Assembly (NCBI GenBank): GCA_900120415.1
Contig: FQLW01000006.1
Location: 1,224,464-1,288,463, forward strand
Direction of reading: 5' to 3'
Origin: Urmitella timonensis
Lineage (GTDB): Bacteria; Actinomycetota; Actinomycetes; Actinomycetales; Actinomycetaceae
DNA: 64,000 nucleotides
Shown: piece after piece, positions 8,910 through 17,832 of the stretch
Position numbering within the stretch: the first letter of the stretch is position 1
How the letters are laid out: every line of letters starts with the position of its first letter
Position numbers and translations under genes: made by a program
Notes under the pieces: generated by a model
Told to the model about the DNA's origin: nothing
The model's input: only the letters and a program-made list of their open reading frames with translations
The model's database searches: none

Positions 8910-9587
8910 TTGCTCGACCGAAGAATTAGCATTTTCGTAGACGAATCAGGAGATTTCGGTTTTAAAAAAGGATCCTCTTCCTTCTATCTATTTACTCTGG
9001 TTTTACACGATCAATCAAAAAATCTCACAGAATACCTAGAAACTTTAGAGCGCCGCTTAGCCAACCTAGGGTTCGCCAATCATTGCATTCACACCGCCCC
9101 CATTATTCGTAATGAAAACGAGTATTTTAATTACAGTTACGAAGCCCGACGCAACTTGATGTTCGTGATGCGAAATTTCGCAAGGCACCTACCTGTAAAA
9201 GTAAAGACCTTTTGCTTCGATAAAAAACTTTGGGACAGCAAAGACAAGCTTCAGGCTCGAATTGCGAAAGAACTTGCCGAGTTTTGTCGAGATGATCTTG
9301 CATTTTTCCAGTCCTTCGATTCCAGAGCTTTGTATTATGACAACGGGCAAAGTGAGCTTGGATTGGTACTGAATACCGTTTTTAACACCTTGTTAGATGT
9401 CGAGACCAAAAGAGAAGTTAAACCGAGCGAGTATAGGCTATTCCAACTTGCTGACTACATTTGCACCTTAGAATTAGTTTCCATTAAAGCGAAGCGTCAC
9501 CAGCTCTCAAACAGCGAGGATATGTTTTTTAGAACAAAGGAACTGAATAAACAATTCCTGAAAGAAATAAGAAAGCTAAACCTTTGA
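8910..9587 (+). CDS. DUF3800 domain protein
   Basis: The 225-residue protein opens with ISIFVDESGDFGF, the family hallmark (acidic residues about D11, E12, D15), and carries a C-terminal acidic motif FQLADYICTLE (about D182). The fold is predicted to be RNase H-like, with a possible metal-dependent nuclease activity. The biological role of the family is not established, though members often sit in mobile or defence regions. The start is TTG with a strong GAGGGGAG 7 nt upstream. The gene is AT-richer than its neighbours (many AAA, TTT and TTA codons), which suggests transfer. It lies between repeat clusters and next to an orphan antitoxin. Confidence 0.85.
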   Translation: MLDRRISIFVDESGDFGFKKGSSSFYLFTLVLHDQSKNLTEYLETLERRLANLGFANHCIHTAPIIRNENEYFNYSYEARRNLMFVMRNFARHLPVKVKTFCFDKKLWDSKDKLQARIAKELAEFCRDDLAFFQSFDSRALYYDNGQSELGLVLNTVFNTLLDVETKREVKPSEYRLFQLADYICTLELVSIKAKRHQLSNSEDMFFRTKELNKQFLKEIRKLNL

Positions 9588-9782
9588 TCCCCCTTCGCCG
9601 CAGGTGAATGCGGTGGTCACGGCGCACTTACGTTTAATCCCACGCCATACGTGGTAGATATGGCAACTATAGATTTGGAAGAAGAAGTCCTCTTCCGGGT
9701 GCTGCTTGGGAAACTGAGTGCCCCGGCACTAGACGACAAAGGCAATTCGCCGCTTGCGTGCCTTTCCGACACAGACAGCTGA
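9588..9782 (+). pseudogene. Decayed reading frame continuing in frame after the DUF3800 stop
   Basis: The DUF3800 reading frame stays open for 64 more codons after its TGA before the next stop. The sequence looks protein-like (ALTFNPTPYVVDMATIDLEE). An internal ATG at 9657 has no good ribosome-binding site. It may be the remnant of another gene whose start is lost, or non-coding. No family was recognised. Confidence 0.25.
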
Positions 9783-9836
9783 TGTGTTTGTCCATAACCG
9801 GAATACTATGAAGTAAAGGAAAGGGGAGATTATGTT

Positions 9837-10043
9837 ATGCCGGTATCTATTAGTTTGACTGACGAGGAACAACGTTTAGCCTCCAGCTATGCGCGCATTC
9901 ATTCAATCTCTCTCGGTGAAGCCTTTAAACAGGCGTTCTTTGAACGGCTAGAAGATGAATACGATTTACAGATAGCGCGCGAAGCTCTTGATGAATACGA
10001 GCGTGATGGTCGCAAATCACGTCCCATTGAGGAACTTTGGTAA
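9837..10043 (+). CDS. RelB-like ribbon-helix-helix antitoxin
   Basis: The 68-residue protein starts with a ribbon-helix-helix DNA-binding segment (PVSISLTDEEQRLASSYARIHSISLGEAFKQAFFERLEDEYD). A toxin-neutralising tail follows (AREALDEYERDGRKSRPIEELW). This is the architecture of RelB/DUF6290 antitoxins, which also autoregulate their operons. GGGGAG lies 8 nt before the ATG. No intact toxin gene follows. In the +1 frame over the stop, FGKSAVYEIDSQ resembles the start of RelE/ParE toxins, after which repeat-family sequence begins. The antitoxin is thus probably an orphan whose toxin was lost. Confidence 0.75.
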   Translation: MPVSISLTDEEQRLASSYARIHSISLGEAFKQAFFERLEDEYDLQIAREALDEYERDGRKSRPIEELW

Positions 10044-10084
10044 GAGTGCGGTCTATGAAATAGATTCGCAAACATTGCCAAACA

Positions 10085-10510
10085 CCTGTTACTTAACCGC
10101 GCCCACTCGGATAAATTTTTTCCCTGCCTTTCCTATCTTTATTCCCCCGTCTTTTACCAACCGTGCCCCTTGCGTGTTTGGAAATTGTGGGTGCGGGGGA
10201 AAGTTTGTCCTCCTGTCATTACTTCCGCATATTTACCGTCTGCGCCCTTTTTTTGGTGACGTTTTCGCCCTCCGGGTGCGGTTGCGCCCTCCCGAGATGG
10301 CAATTGTGGTCGTAATTGGGGCGGTTTGGCGGTATTGGGAGGGTGATTTTGTCTCGGGAGGGTGAAAACGGCGCACATTCCTGAAATCAGGAGGGTGAAA
10401 ATGTTGCCCTGGTGGGCGTGATTGTCTGAAAGATGTCGTGGTGGGGGCTGGCTCGGTAAAACCACTCCGAGGACTAGTGCCCTGCTACACAGGGGTGCGG
10501 GGACGCGAGA
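10085..10510. repeat. Intergenic repeat cluster 2, including a four-box module
   Basis: It begins with a CGCCCACTCGGAT segment and the TCTTTTACCAACCGTGCCCCTT tail motif, then a left half of the two-stem element (GTGCGGGGGAAAGTTTGTCC). The four-box module follows: CCCTCC at 10268 and 10287, GGGAGGG at 10337 and 10356, that is 19-50-19 bp. Another GGAGGGTGAAAATG copy follows, then the GGCTCGGTAAAACCACTCCG motif near 10450. No gene is supported here. Confidence 0.75.
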
Positions 10511-10661
10511 CGTAATCCGGCTCGGGGAGGCGGTAAAGATGGTCAGAGAGAAAGACTAATCTACACGTCCTCGGGCAGTAAAAATCCGGAAAACGAACGA
10601 CGCGACACGCCCGGACGCGGGTACGTGGGGTCATTCACATGAGCGCAGCTTGAAAGGGTGT

Positions 10662-10942
10662 TTGACAGCGCGTTAAAGTAGATAACTGGCTCTAGTTGAA
10701 AGGTGCGCTTGCGTACCCGCTCTTCTAGCGTCCGGCAGCAAGAATGCAGGAATCAACGCGCGCCCAGCGGAAAATATCGCGGGGAACAGCTAAGAGACCT
10801 CCAAGTAAGTTTCTAAGATACTTACCTGTTTGTCGCCGACCAGATTCGTTCAGGCAAATCTGGTGCAAGCAAGGGATTGAAATCCCCTGGTAGGCCCGGG
10901 AAAACCGGGGAAACATCTACGGAAAAAGAAGAGGTAGACGGA
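10662..10942 (+). promoter_or_regulatory. Promoter region and long leader of the S10 operon
   Basis: A consensus TTGACA (10662-10667) is followed by several weak -10 candidates (for example TAACTG at 10682), so the exact start is unclear. The leader of up to 260 nt ends in a GC hairpin (CCCGG, loop, CCGGG near 10897-10912) before AAGAAGAGG and the rpsJ ATG. A long leader fits ribosomal-protein autoregulation, but no known leader motif was identified. Confidence 0.4.
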
Positions 10943-11251
10943 ATGGCGGGACAGAAAATCCGCATCCGGCTGAAGTCATATGACCACCAGGTCATTGACT
11001 CGTCCGCAAAGAAAATCGTGGATACGGTTCAGCGTGCGGGCGCTACTGTGGTAGGCCCAGTGCCGTTGCCGACCGAAAAGAACACTTTCACCGTGATTCG
11101 GTCGCCCCACAAGTACAAGGACAGCCGGGAGCAGTTTGAAATGCGTACGCACAAACGGCTCATTGACATTGTTGACCCCACGCCCAAGGCAGTTGATTCG
11201 CTAATGCGTCTCGATTTGCCCGCTGACGTAAATATCGAGATTAAACTCTAA
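10943..11251 (+). CDS. rpsJ: Ribosomal protein S10
   Basis: The 102-residue product begins [19 protein letters not shown], the standard bacterial S10 start, and ends in VNIEIKL. Upstream in-frame codons (from 10877) were excluded because of family length and because GAAGAGG precedes this ATG. S10 is a 30S head protein and also the NusE antitermination partner of NusB. It is the first gene of an eleven-gene ribosomal-protein operon. Confidence 0.97.
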   Translation: MAGQKIRIRLKSYDHQVIDSSAKKIVDTVQRAGATVVGPVPLPTEKNTFTVIRSPHKYKDSREQFEMRTHKRLIDIVDPTPKAVDSLMRLDLPADVNIEIKL

Positions 11252-11262
11252 GGAAATAAATT

Positions 11263-11931
11263 ATGACCACGCAGACCCAGCCGGCTGCCGCAGTACCCAC
11301 CAGGGCACTTCTCGGCCGCAAGCTAGGCATGACCCAGGTTTGGGATCAGGACGGAAAAGTCGTTCCCATCACCGTCGTGCAGGTCGACAAGAACGTGGTG
11401 ACTCAGGTTCGCAACCAAGAAACTGACGGCTACAGCGCCATCCAAATCGGTTTCGGCGAAATCGACAAACGTAAAGTCACCAAGCCCCTTGCCGGCCATT
11501 TTGAAAAAGCAGGAGTTACCCCCCGCCGCCACCTGGTAGAGGTACGTACCGCCGAAAACGAGGAATTCGCCCTCGGACAAGAACTTGCCGCTGACCTTTT
11601 CGAGGTCGGGCAAAAGGTAGACGTTACCGGAACCACCAAAGGTAAAGGTTTCGCCGGGGTTATGAAACGTCACGGCTTCGCCGGCGTTTCCGCTTCACAT
11701 GGTGCACACCGCAACCACCGTAAGCCCGGTTCAATCGGCGCTTGCGCCACCCCCGGACGCGTATTCAAAGGATTACGCATGGCCGGACGTATGGGCGGAG
11801 ATCGTCGCACCATCCAAAATCTTAAAGTTCAGGCTCTTGATGTCGAAAAAGGCATCCTCTTATTAACCGGGGCTATTCCCGGACCTAAGGGTGGTATTGT
11901 CCTGATTCGCAGCGCAGTGAAAGGTGCGTGA
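11263..11931 (+). CDS. rplC: Ribosomal protein L3
   Basis: The 222-residue large-subunit assembly initiator near the peptidyl-transferase centre is recognised by [25 protein letters not shown] and the glycine-rich loop region [16 protein letters not shown]. About 12 extra residues ([13 protein letters not shown]) precede the conserved start, as in many actinobacteria. AAGGAAATAA precedes the ATG, 11 bp after rpsJ. Its stop lies 2 bp before the favoured rplD ATG. Confidence 0.97.
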   Translation: MTTQTQPAAAVPTRALLGRKLGMTQVWDQDGKVVPITVVQVDKNVVTQVRNQETDGYSAIQIGFGEIDKRKVTKPLAGHFEKAGVTPRRHLVEVRTAENEEFALGQELAADLFEVGQKVDVTGTTKGKGFAGVMKRHGFAGVSASHGAHRNHRKPGSIGACATPGRVFKGLRMAGRMGGDRRTIQNLKVQALDVEKGILLLTGAIPGPKGGIVLIRSAVKGA

Positions 11932-11933
11932 TT

Positions 11934-12578
11934 ATGACTAATCTTTCGCTAAGCATCACCGATCCCGCTGGCAAAGAAACCGGCACTATTGACTTGCCTG
12001 CCAGCCTCTTTGATCGCGACCCCAATATTCCCTTGATGCACCAGGTAGTTAATGCCCAGCTCGCCGCAGCTCGGCAAGGAACCCACGCGACCAAGACCCG
12101 AGGTCAGGTACGCGGTGGTGGCAAGAAGCCGTGGCGGCAAAAGGGAACTGGTCGGGCTCGTCAAGGCTCTATTCGCGCTCCGCAATGGCGTGGCGGTGGG
12201 GTAGTACACGGTCCGCAACCTCGTGACTACTCGCAGCGCACCCCCAAGAAGATGAAAGCAGCGGCTCTCGCCTGCGCCCTATCCGATCGGGTACGTAAAG
12301 ACCGTATGCATCTGGTAACTGCGCTAGTTGATGTGGAAACTCCCTCTACTAAAGCGGGACGTAAACATATCGAATCCCTAGTAGACCAGCGTTACGCCCT
12401 AGTAGTGCTTACCCGCTCCGAAGAAGAACAGGTATTGTCAGTGCGTAACCTACCTCAGGTACATCTGCTGATGGTTGATCAGCTCAACACCTATGATGTG
12501 CTCAACAACGAGGACATCATCTTCACCGAGGCTGCTATTCGCCAGTTCATCTCCGACAAGACCGGACAGGAGGCGTAA
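11934..12578 (+). CDS. rplD: Ribosomal protein L4
   Basis: This 50S protein lines the exit tunnel and in some bacteria represses its own operon. Typical motifs are [32 protein letters not shown] in the tunnel loop region and [16 protein letters not shown]. The ATG at 11934 is preferred over the GTG at 11928, because AAAGG at 11920-11924 is at proper spacing only for the ATG; the product is then 214 residues ([13 protein letters not shown]). Confidence 0.95.
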   Translation: MTNLSLSITDPAGKETGTIDLPASLFDRDPNIPLMHQVVNAQLAAARQGTHATKTRGQVRGGGKKPWRQKGTGRARQGSIRAPQWRGGGVVHGPQPRDYSQRTPKKMKAAALACALSDRVRKDRMHLVTALVDVETPSTKAGRKHIESLVDQRYALVVLTRSEEEQVLSVRNLPQVHLLMVDQLNTYDVLNNEDIIFTEAAIRQFISDKTGQEA

Positions 12579-12582
12579 CAAA

Positions 12583-12888
12583 ATGGCACTAGAGGTTACA
12601 AAGAATCCGCGGGATATTATTTACCGCCCAATCGTCTCGGAAAAAGCCTATGGGTTGATGGATCTCGGAAAATATACTTTCGAGGTAGACCCGAAAGCTA
12701 ACAAGACCGAGATTCGGATTGCCATCGAAAAAATCTTCGATGTAAAAGTAAAGACCGTAAATACGATTGCGCGCAAAGGCAAGCGGGTACGTACCCGCAC
12801 CGGCTATGGCAAACGCAAAGATTGCAAACGAGCCATCGTTACCCTAGCCGAAGGCACAATCGATATCTTCAACGAAACGACTGCGTAA
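12583..12888 (+). CDS. rplW: Ribosomal protein L23
   Basis: The 101-residue product starts [27 protein letters not shown] and holds the conserved basic loop [22 protein letters not shown]23 sits at the tunnel exit, docking trigger factor and SRP. GGAGG of the rplD end serves as the ribosome-binding site, 4 bp after the rplD stop. A longer frame from 12475 is excluded, since its extra residues overlap rplD. Confidence 0.96.
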   Translation: MALEVTKNPRDIIYRPIVSEKAYGLMDLGKYTFEVDPKANKTEIRIAIEKIFDVKVKTVNTIARKGKRVRTRTGYGKRKDCKRAIVTLAEGTIDIFNETTA

Positions 12889-12903
12889 AGGGGTGAACAA
12901 GTA

Positions 12904-13740
12904 ATGGGTATTCGTAAATACAAGCCGACTACTCCCGGTCGCCGTTTCGCATCGGTATCTGACTTCGCGGAAATCACCCGCGACCACCCGGAGAAGTCCC
13001 TGCTGCGTCCTATCCACAAAACTGGTGGACGTAACAATGACGGTCGCATCACTTCCCGCCGGCGTGGCGGGGGACATAAGCGCCGTTACCGCGTGATTGA
13101 TTTCCGTCGTCACGACAAAGATGGGGTGCCCGCAAAGGTTGCCCACATCGAATATGATCCGAACCGCAGCGCAAATATCGCCCTCCTGCACTATGCAGAT
13201 GGCGACAAGCGTTACATCATTGCCCCGAATAAACTGCATCAGGGCGATGTCATCGAGCAAGGACCGACCGCGGATATCAAACCCGGTAACTGCTTGCCGC
13301 TAACCAACATTCCGTTGGGTACCGTGGTTCACGCCGTAGAGATGCGTCCAGGCGGGGGAGCGAAAATCGCCCGCAGTGCTGGGGTATCTGTGCAGCTGGT
13401 AGCCAAGGAAGGTAAATACGCTCAGCTACGTATGCCCTCCGGTGAAATCCGTAACGTTGAGGTTGCTTGCCGCGCCACCATCGGCGAGGTCGGTAACTCT
13501 GATCACGGCAATATCACTTGGGGTAAAGCCGGGCGTATGCGCTGGAAAGGCAAGCGTCCCAAGGTACGTGGTGTGGTTATGAACCCGGTTGATCACCCCC
13601 ATGGCGGTGGTGAAGGTCGCACTTCTGGCGGTCGTCACCCGGTTAGCCCCTGGGGTAAGCCCGAAGGTCGTACCCGTCGTCCGAATAAAGCTAGCGACAA
13701 ACTTATCGTGCGTCGTCGTAAGACCGGCAAGAAGCGTTAG
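12904..13740 (+). CDS. rplB: Ribosomal protein L2
   Basis: The 278-residue protein is of full family length: [18 protein letters not shown] at the N-terminus, and the strongly conserved [13 protein letters not shown] near the C-terminus including the histidine close to the peptidyl-transferase centre. It joins the subunits and supports peptide-bond formation. AAGGGGTGAACAAGTA precedes the ATG. Codon use is strongly biased to CGT and GGT, as expected for highly expressed genes. Confidence 0.97.
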   Translation: MGIRKYKPTTPGRRFASVSDFAEITRDHPEKSLLRPIHKTGGRNNDGRITSRRRGGGHKRRYRVIDFRRHDKDGVPAKVAHIEYDPNRSANIALLHYADGDKRYIIAPNKLHQGDVIEQGPTADIKPGNCLPLTNIPLGTVVHAVEMRPGGGAKIARSAGVSVQLVAKEGKYAQLRMPSGEIRNVEVACRATIGEVGNSDHGNITWGKAGRMRWKGKRPKVRGVVMNPVDHPHGGGEGRTSGGRHPVSPWGKPEGRTRRPNKASDKLIVRRRKTGKKR

Positions 13741-13754
13741 GCAGGAGATAAATC

Positions 13755-14036
13755 ATGGCACGTAGCCTAAAGAAAGGTCCTTTCGTCGACGACCACTTGA
13801 TGAAAAAAGTCGACGCTCTGAATGACGCCAATAAAAAGTCGGTTATCAAGACCTGGTCACGCCGCTCTATGATTACCCCCGATTTTATTGGACACACCAT
13901 TGCGGTACACGATGGACGCAAACACGTTCCCGTGTACGTAACTGAAAACATGGTTGGGCACAAGCTGGGCGAATTTGCTCCCACTCGTACCTTCCGTGGA
14001 CATGACAAGGACGACCGTAAGGCACGCCGCCGTTAG
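13755..14036 (+). CDS. rpsS: Ribosomal protein S19
   Basis: The 93-residue 30S head protein is near the A-site finger. It has [47 protein letters not shown] and [12 protein letters not shown], all family signatures. GCAGGAG lies upstream of the ATG, 14 bp after rplB. Confidence 0.97.
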   Translation: MARSLKKGPFVDDHLMKKVDALNDANKKSVIKTWSRRSMITPDFIGHTIAVHDGRKHVPVYVTENMVGHKLGEFAPTRTFRGHDKDDRKARRR

Positions 14037-14063
14037 GCGCGCCGGAAGAGAAAGAAGGCAAAG

Positions 14064-14432
14064 ATGGAAGGCATGGCGAAAGCGCGGTTCGTGCGCTCTA
14101 CGCCGCAGAAGTCGCGTCGCGTCGTGAACCTGATTCGCGGCAAGAACGCCCTCGAGGCCTACGACATCCTGCGTTTCGCTCCCCAAGCGGTCGCAACCGA
14201 TGTTCGTAAGGTACTTCGCAGCGCAATGTATAACGCCGCCGCTAAGGCAAATCGGTCTGGTGAAAAAGATACGTTTGCGGAACTGACCGTTTCGCTAGCG
14301 TACGTAGATGAAGGTCCTACGATGAAACGCTTCCGTCCTCGTGCTCAAGGGCGCGCAGGTCGGATTCTCAAGCGGACCAGCCATATTACGATTGTAGTTT
14401 CTGACGGCAAACAGGAAGAGGAGAACGACTAA
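14064..14432 (+). CDS. rplV: Ribosomal protein L22
   Basis: The 122-residue exit-tunnel protein carries [22 protein letters not shown] and the hairpin segment [33 protein letters not shown], the loop where macrolide-resistance changes occur in other bacteria. GAAAGAAGG precedes the ATG; the internal ATG (MAKARF) three codons later is an alternative start. The stop overlaps the rpsC ATG by 1 bp (TAATG). Confidence 0.96.
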   Translation: MEGMAKARFVRSTPQKSRRVVNLIRGKNALEAYDILRFAPQAVATDVRKVLRSAMYNAAAKANRSGEKDTFAELTVSLAYVDEGPTMKRFRPRAQGRAGRILKRTSHITIVVSDGKQEEEND

Positions 14433-15343
14433 TGGGACAAAAGGTTAGCCCTACCGGTTTTCGGTTAGGTATCACCACCGATCACCGTTCCCGCTGGTTC
14501 TCGGACTCCACTAAGCCGGGACAGCGTTACAGCGATTTCGTTAAAGAAGATGTGAAAATTCGTCGGCTCATGGAAAAGAGCCTAGAGCGGGCGGGTATTT
14601 CAAAGATTGATATTGAGCGCACCCGTGATCGGGTTCGTGTTGATTTGCATACCGCCCGCCCCGGTATTGTTATTGGTCGGCGCGGTGCAGAAGCAGATCG
14701 TCTACGTGGCGATTTGGAGAAACTTACCGGTAAGCAGGTGCAGCTGAACATTCTTGAGGTTAAGAACCCCGAGATTGATGCTCAGCTAGTGGCACAGGGG
14801 ATTGCAGAGCAGCTGGCTGCGCGCGTGTCGTTTAGGCGCGCAATGCGCAAAGGTATGCAGTCGGCGCTGCGCGGTGGTGCTCTGGGTATCCGGGTGCAGT
14901 GCTCGGGTCGTCTAGGCGGGGCAGAAATGTCGCGTTCAGAGTTCTACCGTGAAGGTCGAGTTCCGTTGCACACGCTACGCGCCCTTATCGATTACGGTTT
15001 CTATGAAGCTCACACTACTTTCGGACGCATTGGCGTTAAAGTATGGATTTATAAGGGCGATTTGACCGAGACGGAGTTCACCCGCAAGCAGGCTGAATCC
15101 TCAGGGCGTTCCGGACGCGGTTCCCGCAGAGGACGCGCTGGTCGTGATGGCTCTCGTTCCGGTCGGCGTTCGGCACGCACAGAGGGTCGCCAAGAAGGCG
15201 CTCCCCAAGCGGAAAAAGCCGAGAATGTAAGCTCGGAGGATAAAACCGCCGAGAACGCAGTAAAAGACGATCAGGCTTTAGACGCTAATAACGCTGTAGC
15301 TGAAGAGGCTGTGAAGCCCCAAGAAAACGGAACGGAGGAGTAA
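14432..15343 (+). CDS. rpsC: Ribosomal protein S3 with long C-terminal tail
   Basis: The conserved S3 body ([20 protein letters not shown] domain with [42 protein letters not shown]) forms part of the mRNA entry channel. After about residue 225 comes a tail with two parts. First is an Arg/Gly/Ser-rich stretch ([23 protein letters not shown]), then an acidic Glu/Asp/Ala/Asn segment ending NGTEE. At 303 residues it is longer than the typical 210-280. Actinobacterial S3 often has a tail, so this is an extreme of a known trend rather than a fusion. Confidence 0.96.
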   Translation: MGQKVSPTGFRLGITTDHRSRWFSDSTKPGQRYSDFVKEDVKIRRLMEKSLERAGISKIDIERTRDRVRVDLHTARPGIVIGRRGAEADRLRGDLEKLTGKQVQLNILEVKNPEIDAQLVAQGIAEQLAARVSFRRAMRKGMQSALRGGALGIRVQCSGRLGGAEMSRSEFYREGRVPLHTLRALIDYGFYEAHTTFGRIGVKVWIYKGDLTETEFTRKQAESSGRSGRGSRRGRAGRDGSRSGRRSARTEGRQEGAPQAEKAENVSSEDKTAENAVKDDQALDANNAVAEEAVKPQENGTEE

Positions 15344-15344
15344 C

Positions 15345-15764
15345 GTGTTAATTCCTCGTAGGACTAAATGGCGCAAACAGCATCGCCCTACTCGAAAAGG
15401 TGTGGCTAAGCGCGGTACTGAACTAGCATTCGGTGAATACGGGATTCAGGCTCTAGATCACGCCTACATTACTAACCGGCAGATCGAGGCCGCTCGTATC
15501 GCTATGACCCGCTATATTAAGCGTGGCGGTAAAGTGTGGATTAACATTTTCCCGGACCGTCCGCTGACGAAGAAACCGGCTGAAACTCGTATGGGTTCCG
15601 GTAAGGGTTCTCCCGAATGGTGGGTAGCTCCGGTTAAGCCCGGTCGCATTATGTTCGAACTAGCGGGTGTTTCTGAAGATGTAGCTCGTCAGGCAATGAG
15701 TCGTGCGCAGCACAAGTTGCCGATTAAGACCCGTTTCATTACCCGTGAAGGCGGTGATCAGTAA
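15345..15764 (+). CDS. rplP: Ribosomal protein L16
   Basis: The 139-residue 50S protein beside the A-site tRNA elbow starts at GTG ([15 protein letters not shown]) with CGGAGGAG directly upstream, taken from the end of rpsC. Conserved segments include [28 protein letters not shown] and [24 protein letters not shown]. The stop overlaps the rpmC start by 1 bp. Confidence 0.97.
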   Translation: MLIPRRTKWRKQHRPTRKGVAKRGTELAFGEYGIQALDHAYITNRQIEAARIAMTRYIKRGGKVWINIFPDRPLTKKPAETRMGSGKGSPEWWVAPVKPGRIMFELAGVSEDVARQAMSRAQHKLPIKTRFITREGGDQ

Positions 15765-15994
15765 TGGCAAAGGGCTTGAAAATGTCCGATTTGGATATGC
15801 TGGATGAAGAACAGCTGTCCAAGAAACTAGATGAAGCTAAGACTGAGCTGTTTAATCTGCGTTTTCAGCTGGCCACTGGTGCTGGTGAAGATCGCGGACA
15901 GATTGGGCAGCTACGTCGCGATATTGCCCGCATTTACACTATCGCTAGAGAGCGGGAGCTCGGTATTCGTACCGCTCCGCAGGCTGAGGAGTAG
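15764..15994 (+). CDS. rpmC: Ribosomal protein L29
   Basis: The 76-residue two-helix protein near the tunnel exit contains [38 protein letters not shown], the classic L29 core. The TAATG overlap with rplP indicates translational coupling. An internal ATG (MSDLDML) would give a slightly shorter form. Confidence 0.95.
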   Translation: MAKGLKMSDLDMLDEEQLSKKLDEAKTELFNLRFQLATGAGEDRGQIGQLRRDIARIYTIARERELGIRTAPQAEE

Positions 15995-15999
15995 GATTT

Positions 16000-16284
16000 A
16001 TGAGCGAAGAAACTGAGAAAACTGCTGTTGTAGAGCGTAATCACCGCAAGGTGCTGCAGGGCTACGTCGTGTCCGACAAAATGGACAAGACGGTTGTCGT
16101 GCAGGTAGAAGATCGCGTTAAGCACCGCTTGTACGGCAAGGTGATTAACCGTCGTAAGCGCTACAAGGTACATGACGAAAACAACGAATGCGGCATCGGT
16201 GACTTGGTGCGGATTATGGAGACTCGTCCTCTATCTAAGACTAAGCGCTGGCGGGTCAGCGAAATCATCGAGAAAGCTAAGTAG
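16000..16284 (+). CDS. rpsQ: Ribosomal protein S17
   Basis: The 94-residue OB-fold 30S primary binder has [45 protein letters not shown] and [19 protein letters not shown]. An N-terminal extension ([15 protein letters not shown]) is typical of actinobacteria. It is the last gene of this operon; rplN and the spc genes usually found next are absent from the window. Confidence 0.97.
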   Translation: MSEETEKTAVVERNHRKVLQGYVVSDKMDKTVVVQVEDRVKHRLYGKVINRRKRYKVHDENNECGIGDLVRIMETRPLSKTKRWRVSEIIEKAK

Positions 16285-16404
16285 TTTTTCGCGTGCAGGT
16301 AATCGAGATTGTTACCTTAAAACGCACCGATGAAAACCAGATTGGTTGTGATGAGTAGCGTTAATAGGGGTTAATCAGCTCGATTTCCTTTAGCCGTAAT
16401 AAAT

Positions 16405-16446
16405 AGGGGAGTTTCGTGGATATTTTCCACGAAACTCCCCTCTTTT
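16405..16446 (+). terminator. Strong intrinsic terminator of the S10 operon
   Basis: A perfect 16-bp stem AGGGGAGTTTCGTGGA with TCCACGAAACTCCCCT, loop TATTT (16421-16425), is followed by CTTTTTAT. It lies about 120 bp after rpsQ and cleanly ends the ribosomal cluster. Confidence 0.92.
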
Positions 16447-16517
16447 TATCCCTACACTTACTAAGAATGTTTGTATGTTAGGTCAAATGCTAGACAAGGA
16501 GAATACTTTTAGCTAGA

Positions 16518-16567
16518 TTTAGGGGTGCGGAACTAATCGCTGAGTGACATTAGTCCTCGCCCCTAAA
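16518..16567 (+). promoter_or_regulatory. Interrupted hairpin in the leader of the oxidoreductase operon
   Basis: TTTAGGGG and ACTAAT on the left pair with ATTAGT and CCCCTAAA on the right, separated by a small internal loop and closed by an 11-nt loop. No U-tract follows. It lies 30 bp before the next start, so it may be an operator or a 5'-UTR structure controlling the sugar operon. Function is inferred from position only. Confidence 0.35.
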
Positions 16568-16599
16568 AACAGCCAATGGAAGCTGAGTAAGGAGTATTT

Positions 16600-17799
16600 A
16601 TGGCAAACGACAAAGAAATCGGGGTAGGGGTAATATCCCTAGGATGGATGGGGCGTCTACATACGCGTTCCTATAAAGCCATGTCGGAACTATTTCCCGA
16701 ACTGGGCGCGAAGGTGCGTCTAGTCGTAGCCTGTGACCCGATAGAAGAAACCCAAAGATTAGCGGTAGAAGTCCTTGGGTTCGAGAAAGCAGTCGCAGAT
16801 TACCAGGAAGTCCTTTCAGACCCAGACGTCGACGTAGTATCTATTTGTTCACCCAATTTCCTGCATTGCGAAATTGCAGTAGCTGCCGCTAAAGCCGGAA
16901 AACCATTTTGGATAGAGAAACCAATGGGTGTAAACGCTACCGAATCTCGTGAAATTGCGCAGACAGCCGCACAGGCAGGGTTAAATACCGCGGTTGGTTT
17001 CAACTATCGCCACACTCCCGCAATTGAACAGGCGCGCCAACTCATAGCCGAAGGTAAACTAGGACGGATTACCAACGTTCGCTGCTGGTTAATAGCCGAC
17101 TATGCCTCCAGTCCTCTCGGTCCGTACACCTGGCGTTACGACCGAGAAAAAGCCGGTGCTGGGGTAGTTGGTGACCTAATGAGTCACGGAGCTGACCTGG
17201 TGCAATACATATTACGAGACCGCATCAGCGCAGTTTCAGCTCTGAGTGACACCTTCATCAAAGAACGTCCTATTCCCACCAAAGCCGGGGTGGGTCACAG
17301 CGGCTGGGAAGTTTCAGACGAAAAGAAAGAAGTCGGCAACGAAGACTATGTCGCCATGATGGTGCGCTTTGACTCTGGCGTAGTTGGCACCTTGGAATCT
17401 TCCCGGGTAAGCGTAGGACCGAGAGCCGAATATGTGGTCGAAGTTTACGGTACCAAAGGCTCTGTAAGGTGGAATTTTGAGCATCTCAATGACCTAGAAG
17501 TATGTATTGGGCAAGACAATGGCGATATACACGGCTATGTCCGTTCCATGGCAAACCCACATTATCCACACTTCTCGCGGTTCCAACCCGGTGCAGGAAC
17601 CTCAATGGGCTTTGACGATATGAAAGCTGTCGAATGTTACCAGTTCCTTTCAGGAGTTCTAACTGGTAAACAGATAGCGCCTTCGGTAGCAGACGGCTGG
17701 TCAGCAGCAGAAATAGACCAGGCAACCGTCGCCTCAGCGGCAGACGGCAAATGGCATGAAGTAGCCAAAGTAAGCGGCGCTACCACCTTTGATAAATAA
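16600..17799 (+). CDS. Gfo/Idh/MocA family sugar or inositol dehydrogenase
   Basis: The 399-residue NAD(P)-dependent oxidoreductase has a Rossmann start (GVGVISLGWMGRLHTRSY), CSPNFLHCEIAVAAAKAGKPFWIEKPMG with the family EKP motif, and the catalytic-type segment GVVGDLMSHGADLVQYI (Asp and His). Members oxidise hydroxyls of inositols, sugars or their derivatives; the substrate cannot be fixed here. AAGGAGTATTT precedes the ATG. A sugar porter follows after 33 bp, so the pair likely takes up and oxidises a polyol or sugar, with inositol a reasonable guess. Confidence 0.88.
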   Translation: MANDKEIGVGVISLGWMGRLHTRSYKAMSELFPELGAKVRLVVACDPIEETQRLAVEVLGFEKAVADYQEVLSDPDVDVVSICSPNFLHCEIAVAAAKAGKPFWIEKPMGVNATESREIAQTAAQAGLNTAVGFNYRHTPAIEQARQLIAEGKLGRITNVRCWLIADYASSPLGPYTWRYDREKAGAGVVGDLMSHGADLVQYILRDRISAVSALSDTFIKERPIPTKAGVGHSGWEVSDEKKEVGNEDYVAMMVRFDSGVVGTLESSRVSVGPRAEYVVEVYGTKGSVRWNFEHLNDLEVCIGQDNGDIHGYVRSMANPHYPHFSRFQPGAGTSMGFDDMKAVECYQFLSGVLTGKQIAPSVADGWSAAEIDQATVASAADGKWHEVAKVSGATTFDK

Positions 17800-17832
17800 C
17801 CCTTTTCAAACCGCAACCAGAAAGCTAAATCC

